Positions 28,799-39,943 of a DNA stretch of 64,000 nt are shown here, piece after piece. Each line of letters starts with the position of its first letter. The first letter of the stretch is position 1. Both the position numbers and the translations under genes were made by a program. The notes below the pieces were generated by a model that was given only the letters and a program-made list of their open reading frames with translations, searched no databases and was not told the origin of the DNA. The stretch is from assembly GCF_940670685.1 (NCBI RefSeq), contig NZ_OW711693.1, positions 1,922,001 to 1,986,000 of the forward strand, given 5' to 3'. The DNA is from Anaeropeptidivorans aminofermentans (GTDB lineage: Bacteria; Bacillota; Clostridia; Lachnospirales; UBA5962).

Positions 28799-29491
28799 TT
28801 AGTAAACAAGGTGCAGCAGCCTCTTTTCAGAAAAGCTGTAATAGCTTCCTCCGCCTACAATAATATGATCCACCACGTCAATATCAATTACACCCAAAGC
28901 GCTTATAAGCTTTCTTGTGACATCAATATCCGAATGGGAAGCTACAAGCTTTCCGCTGGGGTGGTTATGAGCAAGGATAACGCTTGCGGCATTATGCTTT
29001 AAGGCGGTTTCCACGATGATTCTCGGATATACCGGTGCAGAGTCTATGGTTCCTTTATGTACAAGCTCCGCATGGAGAAGCTGCCTTTGAGTATTAAGGC
29101 AAAGAAGATAAAAGCATTCGTATTTTATCCCTGTAAAAAGCCCTACACAGTATTCTCCGGCAAGCTTAGAGGAGCTTAATACGTTTCTTTTTACGTATTT
29201 TCCCGTGGAATATCTTTTAGATAAATGAGGAATAAGAGAAATCAGTATGGCAACGTTTTCACTTACATTGCATCTTCTGCTTATATCAAGGGGATCTGCA
29301 TCAAATAAATTGTGAAGGCTTCCATAGCATTGTATCATTTTATGGGCAATTTCATTGGTATCCCTTTGAGGATAGCAGTAAAAAAGAAGAAGTTCAAGAA
29401 CTTGATGGTCTTCAAAAGAATCAAGACCACCGTCATTCATGTATCTGTTTTTTACTCTCTGCCTGTGGCCCTTATGTGCATTTTCACTCAT
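28799..29491 (-). CDS. radC: RadC-family protein (MPN/JAB domain)
   Basis: 230 residues. The N-terminal UPF0758 helix-hairpin-helix region (LELLLFYCYPQRDTNEIAHK) is followed by a JAB/MPN domain with the metal motif HNHPSGKLVASHSDID preceded by a conserved Glu (VETALKHNAASVILAHNHPSG). The DNA-repair label is historical; RadC is dispensable for repair in several species. SD GGTGG before ATG. It stands apart from its neighbours, 26 bases from the DUF402 gene. Confidence 0.93.
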   Translation of the reverse strand: MSENAHKGHRQRVKNRYMNDGGLDSFEDHQVLELLLFYCYPQRDTNEIAHKMIQCYGSLHNLFDADPLDISRRCNVSENVAILISLIPHLSKRYSTGKYVKRNVLSSSKLAGEYCVGLFTGIKYECFYLLCLNTQRQLLHAELVHKGTIDSAPVYPRIIVETALKHNAASVILAHNHPSGKLVASHSDIDVTRKLISALGVIDIDVVDHIIVGGGSYYSFSEKRLLHLVY

Positions 29492-29517
29492 TCTACCACC
29501 ATTTTCAAGTAAGAAAT

Positions 29518-29991
29518 TTAATGTTTTATAGCATGTTCAAAAGGCTTCAGAAGCTTTTCCAAATTACCTGAATATATAAGCGAAAGAAGCTCATCTGTAA
29601 TATTAAGGGCCTTTTTAGCCTGCTCCTGGGTTATAAGTTTTTTATCAAGAGCCTCGCTTATTTCGCCTAAATCAAGCACCTTTACAAAGCCCTCTTTTGT
29701 TATTACAACGTCCACAAGCAAATCATTAAAGATGATTCTATCTTCATGAAATTCCGTTTCTATAATGTCACAATAGGTATATAAAAACTCTTCGCCGTTA
29801 TAAAATTTAGATACTTTATATCCATAGTCTGTAAAATAACAGCTGTATCCGTCTGTAAAATCAATTCTGGGCTTTAGGGTTTTCCATTTTGTAATGATGA
29901 TATCTTTACTGAAAAAAAGTATTTCATCACCTTTAAGATGAATGATTTCATCGGGAATAAATCTTCTGCGAAAAAGTGCAAAATTCTTCAT
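29518..29991 (-). CDS. DUF402 domain protein
   Basis: 157 residues. The beta-rich core with FRRRFIPDEIIHLKGDEIL, YCDIIETEFHEDRIIFNDLL and VDVVITKEGFVKVLDLGEIS corresponds to DUF402, a fold used by nucleoside di/triphosphatases such as Ntdp in Gram-positive cocci. The acidic residues in DIIETEFHED and DLLVDVVI fit its metal site. Substrate unproven. GGAGGAG precedes the ATG. Confidence 0.82.
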   Translation of the reverse strand: MKNFALFRRRFIPDEIIHLKGDEILFFSKDIIITKWKTLKPRIDFTDGYSCYFTDYGYKVSKFYNGEEFLYTYCDIIETEFHEDRIIFNDLLVDVVITKEGFVKVLDLGEISEALDKKLITQEQAKKALNITDELLSLIYSGNLEKLLKPFEHAIKH

Positions 29992-30107
29992 GGCTCCTCC
30001 GGAAATATGAACTCACCATATAAGCTTCCTGCTGAATACTTTAAGGAAATAAAGCATTTTGCCTGTGAGCGTAAATTCATATAATTTTTTCTTGAAATTA
30101 ATTCAAA

Positions 30108-31583
30108 TTATTCCAGCTCTTTTTCAAGCTTTTTTACGAGTATTTCAAGAACCTTTATTCTGGCAAATTTCTTGTTATTGCTTTCTATGATTGTCCATGG
30201 AGCATATTCTGTATCTGTCTTTATAAGCATATGATTCACTGCAGTTTCATAATCGTTCCATTTTTCTCTGTTCCGCCAGTCTTCATCTGTTATTTTATGA
30301 CGTTTCAGCGGGTTTTCCTGCCTTGCTTTAAACCTTTTAAGCTGTTCATCTTTATCTATATGGAGCCAAAATTTGAAAATAATAGTGCCGTGATTATGCA
30401 TATGAAGCTCCATGTCATTAATTTCCTTATAGGCACGCTGCCATTCGTCTTCTCTCGCATATCCTTCAATGCGCTCTACCATGACCCTTCCGTACCAAGA
30501 CCTATCGAATATAGCAATGTGGCCGTCCTTAGGCATTTTATTCCAAAAACGCCATAAATAATGATGGTTGAGCTCTTCTTTACTGGGGGAAGCAATGGGA
30601 ACAACCTCATATCCCCTTGGGTCAAGCTCCTCAGTTACTCTTTTGATATTACCGCCTTTTCCGGCAGCATCCCAGCCTTCGTAGACGATTACAACGGATT
30701 TTCTTTTCTTATAAAGCTTATAGCCTAAATCTGAAATTTTACCTTGAAGCTCTTTCAGCTTTTTGTCATACTCGGCATCGGATATGGTAAGACTTAAATC
30801 AACTTTTTCAAGGGGCATACTGTCCGTAAAGTCAAAGTCTTCAAAAGTATTTTTAACTTCTGAAGTTTCTGCCTCCTTTATTTTTTCTTCAATTTTTTCT
30901 ATTACTGTTTTATACACCTTTATGGTTGCATACTTTGTATCGTTTGCTTCTATAATATTCCACGGGCTTCGGGGATTATTTGTATTGTGAAGCATGTTCT
31001 CAAATATTTTCAAGTTTTCGCTGTATTCTTTATTTTGGTTTAAATCGGCTTTGTCAATTCTCCATGAGGTATCAGGGTTCGATTGAAGCTCTTTAAATCT
31101 GTTTTTCTGCTCATCTTTCGATATATGCAGGAAAAATTTGATTATTAGCGCACCGAAGTCTGAAAGCTGCTCTTCAAAAGCATTGGCATCGTAGAAAAAT
31201 CCCTGGCGTGCTCTCTTTGACATATTCCATTTTTCGGCTCCGGAGTCCATTCCTGCTCTGTGCCAGCTTTTATCGTATATGGTAAGCCTTCCCTTGGAAG
31301 GTGTTTTTGTAAAGTAGCTCCAGAGAACAGGTCTCATAACGGCGTCTTCATTTACCTTTGCCATTGTGTAAACATTGAAATTTCTAGGGTCTAAAGGATA
31401 AAGAAGCCTTGAAATAAGGGTTCCCTTTCCTGAAGCACTCCACCCTTCAAATGCTATAACTACAGGGATATTCTTTTCCTTTATAACCTCCTGAAGAGCC
31501 GTAAGTCTTTTCTGCAAAGGGGCTAACTCGTTTTTATAAGCCTTTGAATCAACTTTTTTATCTAAATCAATATTAGAAAGCAT
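30108..31583 (-). CDS. pap: polyphosphate:AMP phosphotransferase (two fused PPK2 domains)
   Basis: 491 residues made of two PPK2-type kinase domains. The first has Walker A FEGWSASGKGTLISRLL near residue 45, the second YEGWDAAGKGGNIKRVTEEL near residue 297. PPK2 lid motifs FYDKSWHRAG-like and IFDRSWYGRVMVERIEG follow each. Such tandem enzymes (TIGR03708) make ADP from AMP using polyphosphate. Gene order puts it last in an operon with an alarmone synthetase and a phosphoesterase (gap 21 bases). Confidence 0.93.
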   Translation of the reverse strand: MLSNIDLDKKVDSKAYKNELAPLQKRLTALQEVIKEKNIPVVIAFEGWSASGKGTLISRLLYPLDPRNFNVYTMAKVNEDAVMRPVLWSYFTKTPSKGRLTIYDKSWHRAGMDSGAEKWNMSKRARQGFFYDANAFEEQLSDFGALIIKFFLHISKDEQKNRFKELQSNPDTSWRIDKADLNQNKEYSENLKIFENMLHNTNNPRSPWNIIEANDTKYATIKVYKTVIEKIEEKIKEAETSEVKNTFEDFDFTDSMPLEKVDLSLTISDAEYDKKLKELQGKISDLGYKLYKKRKSVVIVYEGWDAAGKGGNIKRVTEELDPRGYEVVPIASPSKEELNHHYLWRFWNKMPKDGHIAIFDRSWYGRVMVERIEGYAREDEWQRAYKEINDMELHMHNHGTIIFKFWLHIDKDEQLKRFKARQENPLKRHKITDEDWRNREKWNDYETAVNHMLIKTDTEYAPWTIIESNNKKFARIKVLEILVKKLEKELE

Positions 31584-31604
31584 ATTGTCACCTGCCGATT
31601 TTAT

Positions 31605-32294
31605 TTATTTAATTTTTATAGGACAAAAATCAAGATAGTCGCTGGATACAAGACTGTAATTTACTCCGTCTACCTCTCCCCTAAAGGAAGCTCCGTAAGA
31701 TGCACTTCCATGGAGATGACCGTAAATTACTTTTTTAACATCGTATTCTTTGATTAAGTCTATAAATCCGGAATTTTCCTTTTTGGAATTGGTAGGAGGG
31801 TAATGAAGGCTTACAATAATCTCTTTAAACCCTGCCGAAAGAGCTTTGTCGAGAGATATTTTAAGTCTTCCCAATTCCCTTAAATATATTTTATTATCAT
31901 GGGGGGTAAAGGATTTTTCATTGGGGCAGAGCCAGCCTCTTGTTCCGCATAGTGCAATGCCTTCGCAGGGATAAAAGTCATTTTTCATAAAAAATATGCT
32001 TTTATATGCCCTGTTGAGCTTTGCTGTTGAATCCCACCAATAGTCATGATTACCTGAATGAATGACCTTTTTCCCTGTCAAATTCTCTATAAACACTAAA
32101 TCCGGTTCCGCATCTTCCATATTCATAGCCCATGATACGTCCCCGGATATTATTACCGTATCTTCTTCTTTTACAAGTCTTTGCCAATGATTCTCTATTT
32201 TTATATGATAATCTATCCAATTATCACCGAATATTTCCATTGTCTTATTGTGTTTAAAACCCAAATGTAAATCTGCTATTGCATATAACGCCAT
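31605..32294 (-). CDS. calcineurin-like metallophosphoesterase
   Basis: 229 residues with the full set of metallophosphoesterase motifs: AIADLHLGF (D-x-H), ISGDVSWAM (G-D), SGNHDYWWDS (G-N-H-D), SLHYPPT and YGHLHGSAS (G-H-x-H). These bind two metal ions. Small cytosolic members are found widely in Firmicutes; substrate unknown. It lies between the alarmone synthetase (gap 43 bases) and the polyphosphate kinase (gap 21 bases), so it may act on a related nucleotide, but this is inference. Confidence 0.9.
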   Translation of the reverse strand: MALYAIADLHLGFKHNKTMEIFGDNWIDYHIKIENHWQRLVKEEDTVIISGDVSWAMNMEDAEPDLVFIENLTGKKVIHSGNHDYWWDSTAKLNRAYKSIFFMKNDFYPCEGIALCGTRGWLCPNEKSFTPHDNKIYLRELGRLKISLDKALSAGFKEIIVSLHYPPTNSKKENSGFIDLIKEYDVKKVIYGHLHGSASYGASFRGEVDGVNYSLVSSDYLDFCPIKIK

Positions 32295-32337
32295 ACTTAT
32301 CCGCCTTGGTTATTTTTTGCCTTTTATATAGGCTTTA

Positions 32338-33150
32338 TTATTCTTTGTAATAACGGGATTTATAGATATCCCCGATAACCCTTACCTGCTCGGCAAAATT
32401 AAGGAGCTTGTCCACGTCTTCCAGCTGGTAAACCTCTATGAACTTCTTATTAAGCTCATTTATATTGTCGAGTTTTGCTGCTCCGTAAAGGCCTTGAAGG
32501 TTGCTTAATATTTCTTCGACAGTTTCGTCAACTATTTTTACTATTTTTTGTGCTTCTGTGATTTCGTCTCTTATGGTACTTACTTCCTTATCAAGATTAA
32601 AAGCAGCTTCCGCTGAGGTAATCAGTCTTTGCTGAACCGCCTCAGGGATATTGCCGTTATATTTATATTTAAGAGAATGTTCTATGGTAGCCCAAAAATT
32701 CATAGCCATAGTTCTGATTTGTATTTCAGCTTTTAAATTTTTAACCCCTTCATGGGTCATGACAGGATATTCTATAACCACATGATAAGACCTGTATCCG
32801 CTGGGCTTTGTGTTATTGATATAATCTTTTTCCTGAAGAATCTTTAAGTCGAAACTTTCACGCTTTTTTAAAAGGTCCAATACCCGTTCAATATCTTCTA
32901 CGAAACGGCATATGACTCTTACGCCGGCGATATCATCTATACCTTCTTCAATATCATCCATAGAAATGCCCTTTTTATTCATTTTAGCTATGATGCTTCC
33001 GACGCTTTTGACCCGGCTTTCCACCTGGCTTATAGGACAATGCTTTTTAACTACTTTGTATTGATGAGCTACGGCCTCGAGTTTTAGTCTGAGTTCATTT
33101 ACGGCTTGTTCGTAAGGCAGTAAGAATTCTTCCCAATTTATTATTCTCAT
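32338..33150 (-). CDS. small alarmone synthetase ((p)ppGpp synthetase, RelQ/YjbM type)
   Basis: 270 residues with a RelA/SpoT nucleotidyltransferase domain. It has ARVICRFVEDIERVLDLL-type strand, KPSGYRSYHVVIEYP and the EIQIRTMAMNFWATIEHSLK motif that binds GTP and coordinates Mg2+. No HD hydrolase domain and no TGS/ACT domains, so synthesis only. The ATG at 33150 is preceded by GGGTGA; an in-frame start 75 bases upstream lacks one. First gene of the operon with the phosphoesterase and PPK2 enzyme. Confidence 0.9.
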   Translation of the reverse strand: MRIINWEEFLLPYEQAVNELRLKLEAVAHQYKVVKKHCPISQVESRVKSVGSIIAKMNKKGISMDDIEEGIDDIAGVRVICRFVEDIERVLDLLKKRESFDLKILQEKDYINNTKPSGYRSYHVVIEYPVMTHEGVKNLKAEIQIRTMAMNFWATIEHSLKYKYNGNIPEAVQQRLITSAEAAFNLDKEVSTIRDEITEAQKIVKIVDETVEEILSNLQGLYGAAKLDNINELNKKFIEVYQLEDVDKLLNFAEQVRVIGDIYKSRYYKE

Positions 33151-33375
33151 TGAGTTCACCCGTTTCTCAGCATTATTTATATTTTGTATCTGTCTAATTT
33201 TAACATTTATATAGGTGAATTTCAAACCTTAATGTATGTATACTTGAATAAATATGAAGAAGCAGTCTTGTCAATTTGCTTTTCTCTTATTTTATTTCCT
33301 TTCAAGCCAAATGCTTACAGCAGAATGAAAGCAAATTGATTTATTGGCATAAGATATTATTTATAGTTTAAGATA

Positions 33376-34317
33376 TTATTCTTCCTCTTTTGTAAGATCT
33401 TCTATATTCCTTAAGAATATATAGGGATTTATCCAAAATTCCTCTTTAAAAAAATCCGCAGAAATTCCCAAATGAAGATGCACCACAAAATTGCCGGTAG
33501 TCCCTTCCTTTTTTGAGTATCCCGTATCTCCCATATAGCCTAAAGTATCTCCTGCCGAAACTAAAGAGCCCTTTTGAAGGCCTTCTTCAAACTTTGCAAG
33601 ATGAGCATAATAATAATAAGTACCTTTAGCGGTACGTATGCCTACTCTGTAACCGCCTTTTTCGTTCCAGCCGATATTTTCTACCGTGCCGTCGGTCATG
33701 GAGATAATGGGAATCCGCCCTCTTATATTTTCTCTGTCAAGAATATCCGTTCCCTGATGGTCCCTTTCTCCGCCGTAGCTTCTGGCTGCGCCCCAGCTGT
33801 TTCCATACATATACCCGTCTTCATTATCCGCCGAATACTCGCCGGGTATGGGGAAATTCTTTATTTCAGACAATATGATTGAAACCATATCGATATAAGG
33901 CTTAACCTGTTCCTTGGGATATTCTTTTTTTATACTTTCATAATTAATTATAAATCCTCTTTCGATTTCGTCTTTTGAAACAATCTCAGGCTCTCCCGGA
34001 AAGAAATTATTAGCTAAGGAATAATATGTTAAAAGTTCGGGGAAATCCAGGGAATACTTTTCCGAAATCTCCTTTAAAGACGAAAATACGCTATAGGGTA
34101 TATTAAAGGCTGCTACATTTTGATTATTGATAATAAGCTTCGTCTTGCTTTTGCTCATAAAATTTATAATGCTAAGGGCTATTATAAAAAGAAGCAAAAA
34201 GGCAGAAATCTTTATGGCAAAATCTTTATATCTTTCTGCCTTTCTTCGTTTATCATATCTTTTAACGTATTTGTTTTTCTTTTTTCTGTGAAAAAGCCCG
34301 TAATATCTTTTTGCCAT
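33376..34317 (-). CDS. M23 family peptidase, membrane-anchored
   Basis: 313 residues. A very basic cytosolic N-terminus (RKKKNKYVKRYDKRRKAERY) is followed by one membrane helix (ISAFLLLFIIALSIINF), an extracytosolic linker and a C-terminal M23/LytM domain (about 180-300). The zinc motifs HQGTDI (HxxxD) and VHLHLGI (HxH) are present. Such enzymes cut peptidoglycan cross-links. The SD is AUGGAG-like GGAG. The last residues EDLTKEEE are acidic. Confidence 0.9.
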   Translation of the reverse strand: MAKRYYGLFHRKKKNKYVKRYDKRRKAERYKDFAIKISAFLLLFIIALSIINFMSKSKTKLIINNQNVAAFNIPYSVFSSLKEISEKYSLDFPELLTYYSLANNFFPGEPEIVSKDEIERGFIINYESIKKEYPKEQVKPYIDMVSIILSEIKNFPIPGEYSADNEDGYMYGNSWGAARSYGGERDHQGTDILDRENIRGRIPIISMTDGTVENIGWNEKGGYRVGIRTAKGTYYYYAHLAKFEEGLQKGSLVSAGDTLGYMGDTGYSKKEGTTGNFVVHLHLGISADFFKEEFWINPYIFLRNIEDLTKEEE

Positions 34318-34386
34318 TATAACAGCTCCATAATTATTCGTTAATAAAATAATATGGAAAGAAAATGACCTTTAGAACGATAAATA

Positions 34387-34860
34387 TAGTAAATTTAAAG
34401 TTACGCGGCAGCAAAGCCGTATTGTTTACCCAAGCTCAAAAATGTGTTTTAAAAGAAGTATAACTAATGGTTTTTTGTAAAACTAACTTTATTTGATTTT
34501 ATATTAAAAGTCTTATAAGTTGTTGTAGTATAAAGGCAATTTCACTATGTTTCCGAATGAAATCCGTACTTTTATACGAAGCAAACTTGGAAAAGGATAT
34601 AGGCGTAAGCTTGCAACCCTTTTTGAGTGAGCGTTTTCTTATGGTTATCAAACTTATTTTTGATTGGTAATGATGCGCCTGCTGGGAATAGGCTTTTATA
34701 GTAAATTTAAAGTTAAACAGTAGCAAAGCCGTATATTCACACAGGTTGAAAAATGTACCGTTTCCGAAGGAAATCCGTATTTTTGAGCCTGATGGGAATA
34801 GGCTTTTGCTACTTCTTTATATAAAATTTACTATAGCTGCTTATTTAATAATAAATTTAC
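34387..34860. repeat. two adjacent family A elements
   Basis: The first begins at 34387 with TATAGTAAATTTAAAGTTAC and carries an internal hairpin module (CTTGGAAAAGG / CCCTTTTTGAG). The second, about 34697-34835, is a clean 139-bp copy with TATAGTAAATTTAAAGTTAA at one end and AAATTTACTATA at the other. The whole 597-base gap before uvrA holds no gene. Confidence 0.75.
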
Positions 34861-34889
34861 TATGAAGAATGAGCCTTTAATTATAAAAA

Positions 34890-34910
34890 AACGCCCCTGT
34901 AAGGGGCGTT
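34890..34910 (-). terminator. Rho-independent terminator of uvrA
   Basis: On the minus strand AACGCCCC pairs with GGGGCGTT across TTACA, followed by TTTTTTAT, starting 5 bases after the uvrA stop. Confidence 0.93.
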
Positions 34911-34914
34911 TAGA

Positions 34915-37767
34915 TTATTCATTGGATGCTTTTAAATAAGTTTTGCTTTCTTGAAGTATTTTGCTTAAATATTTACCGGTATAGGATTCTTTACAGCCTG
35001 CAATTTCTTCCGGCGTACCGGATGCAACGATGGTTCCTCCACCGTCGCCGCCTTCAGGGCCTAAATCCACGACATAATCGGCTGTTTTGATAACATCAAG
35101 ATTATGCTCTATAACAACGACGGTATTTCCGCCTTCCGTAAGCCTTTGGAGAATGTTTACAAGCTTATGGACATCATAAGAATGAAGGCCTGTGGTAGGC
35201 TCGTCAAGAACATACATGGTTCTTCCTGTATTGCGTTTTGAAAGCTCTGTGGCAAGCTTTACCCTTTGAGCTTCTCCTCCGGAAAGAGTTGTCGAGGACT
35301 GGCCAAGCTTTATGTAAGAAAGGCCAACCTCATACATCACCTGAAGCTTATCCTTGATTCTTGGTATGTTTTCGAAGAACTCAAGGGCTTCTTCCACTGT
35401 CATGTCGAGAACTTCGGAAATGGATTTACCCTTATATTTTACTTCAAGGGTTTCCCTGTTATATCGCTGACCCTTGCATACTTCGCAGGGAACGTAAATA
35501 TCAGGAAGGAAATGCATCTCTATTTTTATTATGCCGTCACCGGAACAGGCTTCACACCGGCCGCCTTTTACGTTGAAGCTAAATCTGCCTTTGCTGTAGC
35601 CTCGAATTTTTGCTTCTGTGGTTTGGGCAAAAACGTCTCTTATAAGATCGAAAAGCCCTGTATAAGTGGCAGGATTGCTTCTTGGAGTCCTGCCTATGGG
35701 AGACTGGTCAATATTTATTATTTTGTCAAGATGGTCAAGGCCCGTCATGGATTTATGCTTGCCGGGCTTAATTTTTGCTCTGTTTAAATCTCTTGCAAGC
35801 CTTTTATATATAATCTGGTTTACAAGAGAGCTTTTGCCGGAGCCGGAAACCCCTGTGACACAGGTAAACACCCCTAAAGGAATGGAAACATCTATATCTT
35901 TAAGGTTATTTTCCGAAGCGCCTTTTATTTTGAGGTATTTTCCGTTAAGCTTTCTTCTTTCGGAAGGCACAGGGATAAACTTTCTTCCGCTTAAATATTC
36001 TCCTGTGATGGAATCCGTTCTTTTAAGCAGGTCTTCTACCTTGCCTGAAAAAATAACCTTTCCGCCGTGGCTTCCGGCATAAGGCCCTATATCTACGATA
36101 TAGTCGGAAGCAAGCATGGTATCCGTATCATGCTCAACGACGATTAAAGTATTTCCGATATCTCTTAAATTACGGAGAGTTTTCAGAAGCTTATCGTTAT
36201 CCCTCTGATGAAGGCCGATACTTGGCTCATCCAGAATATAAACTACCCCAACAAGGCCTGAGCCTATTTGAGTCGCAAGCCTTATTCGCTGAGCTTCTCC
36301 CCCGGATAATGTACCTGCCGCTCTTGAAAGAGTTAAATAATCAAGGCCCACATCTACAAGAAATCCTGTTCTTGCTTTAATTTCCTTTAAAATCTGCTCT
36401 GCTATAATAAGTTCTCTTTCGGAAAGATTAATCTTTTCAAAGAATTTCTGGATATTTGAAACCGTCATTTCTGTAACGTCGGAGATGCTTTTTTGGGCTA
36501 TAGTTACGGCGAGAACCTCCGGCTTAAGCCTTTTTCCTTTACAGGCAGGACATTCTATATTTGTCATATATTCCTCATATTCCTGCTTCATGTATTCGGA
36601 GGAGGTCTCTCTGTATCTGCGGTTCATAATATTGATGATGCCTTCAAAGGCATAGGAATAGTATTCCTTTTTACCCCTTGCCATATATTCTATTTCAAGC
36701 TTCTCTCCGCCGGTTCCGTAAAAAATAACATCTTTTATCTTTTCGGGAAGCTCCTTAAAAGGTATATCAAGGCTAAAACCATATCTTAGAGAAAGGGCGG
36801 TAAAGACGCTATTTGATATGGAAGAATCATCTGCTATATTGTTCCAGCCGTTAGCCTTAATCGCGCCTTCCGATATACTAAGCTCCGGCACGGGAACAAT
36901 TAAATCAGGGTCAAATTTCATTTGTATACCAAGACCGCCGCATTCGGAGCAAGCCCCGGCCGGATTATTGAAAGAAAATAGTCTCGGCTCTATTTCTTCA
37001 AGGCTTATTCCGCAGTCGGGGCAGGAAAAGTTCTGGCTGAACTTAAATTCCTCTGTATCTGTAACAACAGTAAGAAGCCCCCCTGAAAGGGCCATTACAG
37101 TTTCTATAGACTCGGAAAGCCTGTTATTTATGCCTTCCTTTATGACAAGCCTGTCTACGATGATTTCAATGGTGTGCTTAAATGTCTTTTTAAGCTTTAT
37201 TTCCTCGGATAAGTCGTATATTTCTCCGTCTATCCTTGCTCTTACATAGCCCGATTTTGCGGCATCTGCCAAGAGCTTTGTATGTTCTCCCTTTCTTTCC
37301 CTTACCACAGGGGCAAGAAGCTGAAGCCTCGTTCCTTCAGGCATAGACATGAGCTGTGAGCCTATTTCGTCAACAGTCTGGCGCCTGATTTCCTTTCCGC
37401 ACTTAGGACAATGGGGAATACCGATTCGAGCGTACAAAAGCCTCAAGTAGTCATAAATTTCCGTTACTGTGCCTACTGTTGAACGGGGATTGTGGTTGGT
37501 GGTTTTCTGGTCTATGGATATTGCAGGAGAAAGGCCCTCGATAAAGTCCACATCAGGCTTTTCCATCTGGCCTAAAAACTGCCTTGCATAAGAGCTTAAA
37601 GACTCCATATATCTTCTTTGGCCTTCTGCAAATATGGTATCAAAGGCAAGAGAGGTTTTCCCCGACCCTGAAACCCCTGTAAAAATAACCATTTTATTTC
37701 TTGGGATTTCAAGGTCTATGTTTTTAAGGTTATTTTCTCTTGCACCTTTTATAATAATTTTGTCCAT
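34915..37767 (-). CDS. uvrA: excinuclease ABC subunit A
   Basis: 950 residues, full length. Two ABC ATPase halves: Walker [13 protein letters not shown] near residue 32 and [12 protein letters not shown] near 640, each with its signature LSGGEAQR. Zinc modules [16 protein letters not shown]...CSECGG and CEACSGDG...CEVCKGQRY are intact. UvrA2 finds bulky DNA damage and loads UvrB. It follows uvrB on the same strand after 124 bases containing a hairpin, so it can be co-transcribed or separately promoted. Confidence 0.98.
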   Translation of the reverse strand: MDKIIIKGARENNLKNIDLEIPRNKMVIFTGVSGSGKTSLAFDTIFAEGQRRYMESLSSYARQFLGQMEKPDVDFIEGLSPAISIDQKTTNHNPRSTVGTVTEIYDYLRLLYARIGIPHCPKCGKEIRRQTVDEIGSQLMSMPEGTRLQLLAPVVRERKGEHTKLLADAAKSGYVRARIDGEIYDLSEEIKLKKTFKHTIEIIVDRLVIKEGINNRLSESIETVMALSGGLLTVVTDTEEFKFSQNFSCPDCGISLEEIEPRLFSFNNPAGACSECGGLGIQMKFDPDLIVPVPELSISEGAIKANGWNNIADDSSISNSVFTALSLRYGFSLDIPFKELPEKIKDVIFYGTGGEKLEIEYMARGKKEYYSYAFEGIINIMNRRYRETSSEYMKQEYEEYMTNIECPACKGKRLKPEVLAVTIAQKSISDVTEMTVSNIQKFFEKINLSERELIIAEQILKEIKARTGFLVDVGLDYLTLSRAAGTLSGGEAQRIRLATQIGSGLVGVVYILDEPSIGLHQRDNDKLLKTLRNLRDIGNTLIVVEHDTDTMLASDYIVDIGPYAGSHGGKVIFSGKVEDLLKRTDSITGEYLSGRKFIPVPSERRKLNGKYLKIKGASENNLKDIDVSIPLGVFTCVTGVSGSGKSSLVNQIIYKRLARDLNRAKIKPGKHKSMTGLDHLDKIINIDQSPIGRTPRSNPATYTGLFDLIRDVFAQTTEAKIRGYSKGRFSFNVKGGRCEACSGDGIIKIEMHFLPDIYVPCEVCKGQRYNRETLEVKYKGKSISEVLDMTVEEALEFFENIPRIKDKLQVMYEVGLSYIKLGQSSTTLSGGEAQRVKLATELSKRNTGRTMYVLDEPTTGLHSYDVHKLVNILQRLTEGGNTVVVIEHNLDVIKTADYVVDLGPEGGDGGGTIVASGTPEEIAGCKESYTGKYLSKILQESKTYLKASNE

Positions 37768-37855
37768 ACGTAATTAACCTCTTTCGTATCATAACAAATA
37801 ATCATGGTTTTCTTTTTGCATTTACTTTCAGCAAACATATTTATAGTATATCAAA

Positions 37856-37884
37856 GATAATATGACAGGTACTGTCATATTATC
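37856..37884 (-). terminator. perfect hairpin between uvrB and uvrA
   Basis: GATAATATGACAG and CTGTCATATTATC form a perfect 13-bp stem with a 3-base loop, 8 bases beyond the uvrB stop. Only a short T-run follows, so partial termination or mRNA processing is as likely as a full stop. Confidence 0.6.
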
Positions 37885-37891
37885 GAAAGTA

Positions 37892-39874
37892 TTATCTTTT
37901 TTGCAGAAATTTTTTAAGCTCCATAAGATCATCTCTAAGCTGGGCGGCTCTTTCAAATTGTAAATCCTGAGCAGCCTGCTTCATTTTCTTATCAATTTTT
38001 TTGATTTCTTCTTTCAGTTCGTCATCACTCATGGATTCCGGGTCTTTTTCAAGGCCTGCACTTTTCTTTTCTTCAACAGCTTCGGTAGCCTGTATAATAT
38101 CGTGTATTTTTTTCTTAATAGATTGAGGCGTTATATTGTGCTGCCGGTTATATTCCTCCTGTATGGCACGCCTTCTGTTAGTTTCTGTGATGGCTTTTCT
38201 CATGCTGTCTGTCATGGTGTCGGCATACATAATTACCCTGCCGTCTACATTTCTTGCGGCTCTTCCTACAGTCTGTATTAAGGAAGTTTCGGAGCGCAAG
38301 AAGCCCTCTTTATCGGCATCAAGGATTGCCACAAGAGAAACCTCCGGTATATCAAGGCCCTCCCTTAAAAGGTTTATGCCCACAAGGACATCAAATATAT
38401 CCATTCGCAAATCTCTTATGATTTCCATACGTTCTATGGTGTCGATATCTGAATGGAGATACCTTACTCTTATTCCGCTTTCTTTAAGATAATTGGTCAA
38501 ATCCTCTGCCATTTTCTTTGTAAGGGTAGTCACGAGGACCTTGCCCTTATCTGAAACGGTTTTGTTGATTTCTGAAATAAGACTGTCTATCTGCCCTTTT
38601 ACCGGCTTAAGGATGATTTCAGGGTCCAAAAGCCCTGTAGGACGTATAATCTGCTCAGCAATCTGCTCCGAATGCTCCCCTTCGTATTTCGAAGGCGTGG
38701 CGGAAACAAAAAGCATTTTATTGATTTTAGACTCAAATTCGGGAAATTTAAGAGGCCTGTTGTCAAGGGCCGAAGGCAGCCTGAAGCCAAAATCTACAAG
38801 AGTGGTTTTTCTCGACCTGTCCCCTTCATACATTCCTCTTATCTGTGGTATTGTAACATGAGATTCGTCAACTATAATCAGGAAATCCTTGGGAAAATAG
38901 TCAATCAACGTATGGGGTGTGCTCCCCGCTTCTCTTCCTGATAAATGTCTTGAATAGTTTTCTATTCCGCTGCAAAAACCCATTTCCGTAAGCATTTCTA
39001 TATCATAATTCGTTCTTTGTAAAAGCCTTTGGGCCTCTAAAAGCTTGTCTTCCCTTTTAAGAAGGGCTATTCTTTCGTCAAGCTCTGCTTGTATGCTTTT
39101 GATAGCCCTATCCATTTTCTCTTTTCCTGTTACGTAATGGGAGGCTGGATATACGGCAACGTGGTTTCGCTTTCCTATTATTTCTCCTGTAAGAGCGTTT
39201 ACTTCCGTTATTTTTTCTATTTCGTCGCCGAAAAACTCCACTCTGTAAGCTGTATCTGTAGAGTTTGAAGGAAATATTTCAACCACATCTCCCCGCACCC
39301 TAAAGGTACCTCTTATGAAGTTCATATCATTTCTATTATATTGTATAGTAACGAGATTTCTTAAAACCTCGTCCCTGTCTTTAATCATTCCCTGTCTTAA
39401 GGAAAGAATCATCTGGCCGTATTCTATAGGGTCACCTAAACCGTATATACAGGAAACACTGGCAACAACAACGACGTCCCGCCTTTCATACAAAGAGGCT
39501 GTTGTTAAATGCCTTAATTTATCAATTTCGTCATTTATGGAAGAGTCCTTTTCTATATACGTGTCCGACGAAGGAACATAGGCCTCCGGCTGGTAATAAT
39601 CATAGTAGGATACAAAATACTCCACTGCGTTATTCGGAAAGAACTCTTTAAACTCATTATAAAGCTGACCTGCAAGGGTCTTGTTATGGGCAATAATAAG
39701 GGTAGGAACATTCAGCTCCTTTATTATATTTGCCATGGTAAATGTTTTTCCGGAGCCGGTAACCCCAAGAAGGGTTTGAAATTTCTTACCGTCTTTAAAT
39801 CCTGCAGCCAGAATATCTATAGCCTGAGGCTGGTCCCCTGTAGGCTTAAATGGAGATACTACTTCAAAATCCAT
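37892..39874 (-). CDS. uvrB: excinuclease ABC subunit B
   Basis: 660 residues. Helicase motif [12 protein letters not shown] near residue 37, the beta-hairpin [24 protein letters not shown]-box [13 protein letters not shown], motif [11 protein letters not shown] and a C-terminal UVR motif ([20 protein letters not shown]) that contacts UvrC. It verifies damage and recruits the nuclease. AAGGGATG precedes ATG. A candidate LexA site lies about 70-83 bases upstream. Confidence 0.98.
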   Translation of the reverse strand: MDFEVVSPFKPTGDQPQAIDILAAGFKDGKKFQTLLGVTGSGKTFTMANIIKELNVPTLIIAHNKTLAGQLYNEFKEFFPNNAVEYFVSYYDYYQPEAYVPSSDTYIEKDSSINDEIDKLRHLTTASLYERRDVVVVASVSCIYGLGDPIEYGQMILSLRQGMIKDRDEVLRNLVTIQYNRNDMNFIRGTFRVRGDVVEIFPSNSTDTAYRVEFFGDEIEKITEVNALTGEIIGKRNHVAVYPASHYVTGKEKMDRAIKSIQAELDERIALLKREDKLLEAQRLLQRTNYDIEMLTEMGFCSGIENYSRHLSGREAGSTPHTLIDYFPKDFLIIVDESHVTIPQIRGMYEGDRSRKTTLVDFGFRLPSALDNRPLKFPEFESKINKMLFVSATPSKYEGEHSEQIAEQIIRPTGLLDPEIILKPVKGQIDSLISEINKTVSDKGKVLVTTLTKKMAEDLTNYLKESGIRVRYLHSDIDTIERMEIIRDLRMDIFDVLVGINLLREGLDIPEVSLVAILDADKEGFLRSETSLIQTVGRAARNVDGRVIMYADTMTDSMRKAITETNRRRAIQEEYNRQHNITPQSIKKKIHDIIQATEAVEEKKSAGLEKDPESMSDDELKEEIKKIDKKMKQAAQDLQFERAAQLRDDLMELKKFLQKR

Positions 39875-39943
39875 ATTATCATCCCTTATAATTAATCTTT
39901 TCTACTAGGATACCATAATAATTTTTAAATTTAAAGCCCGACC

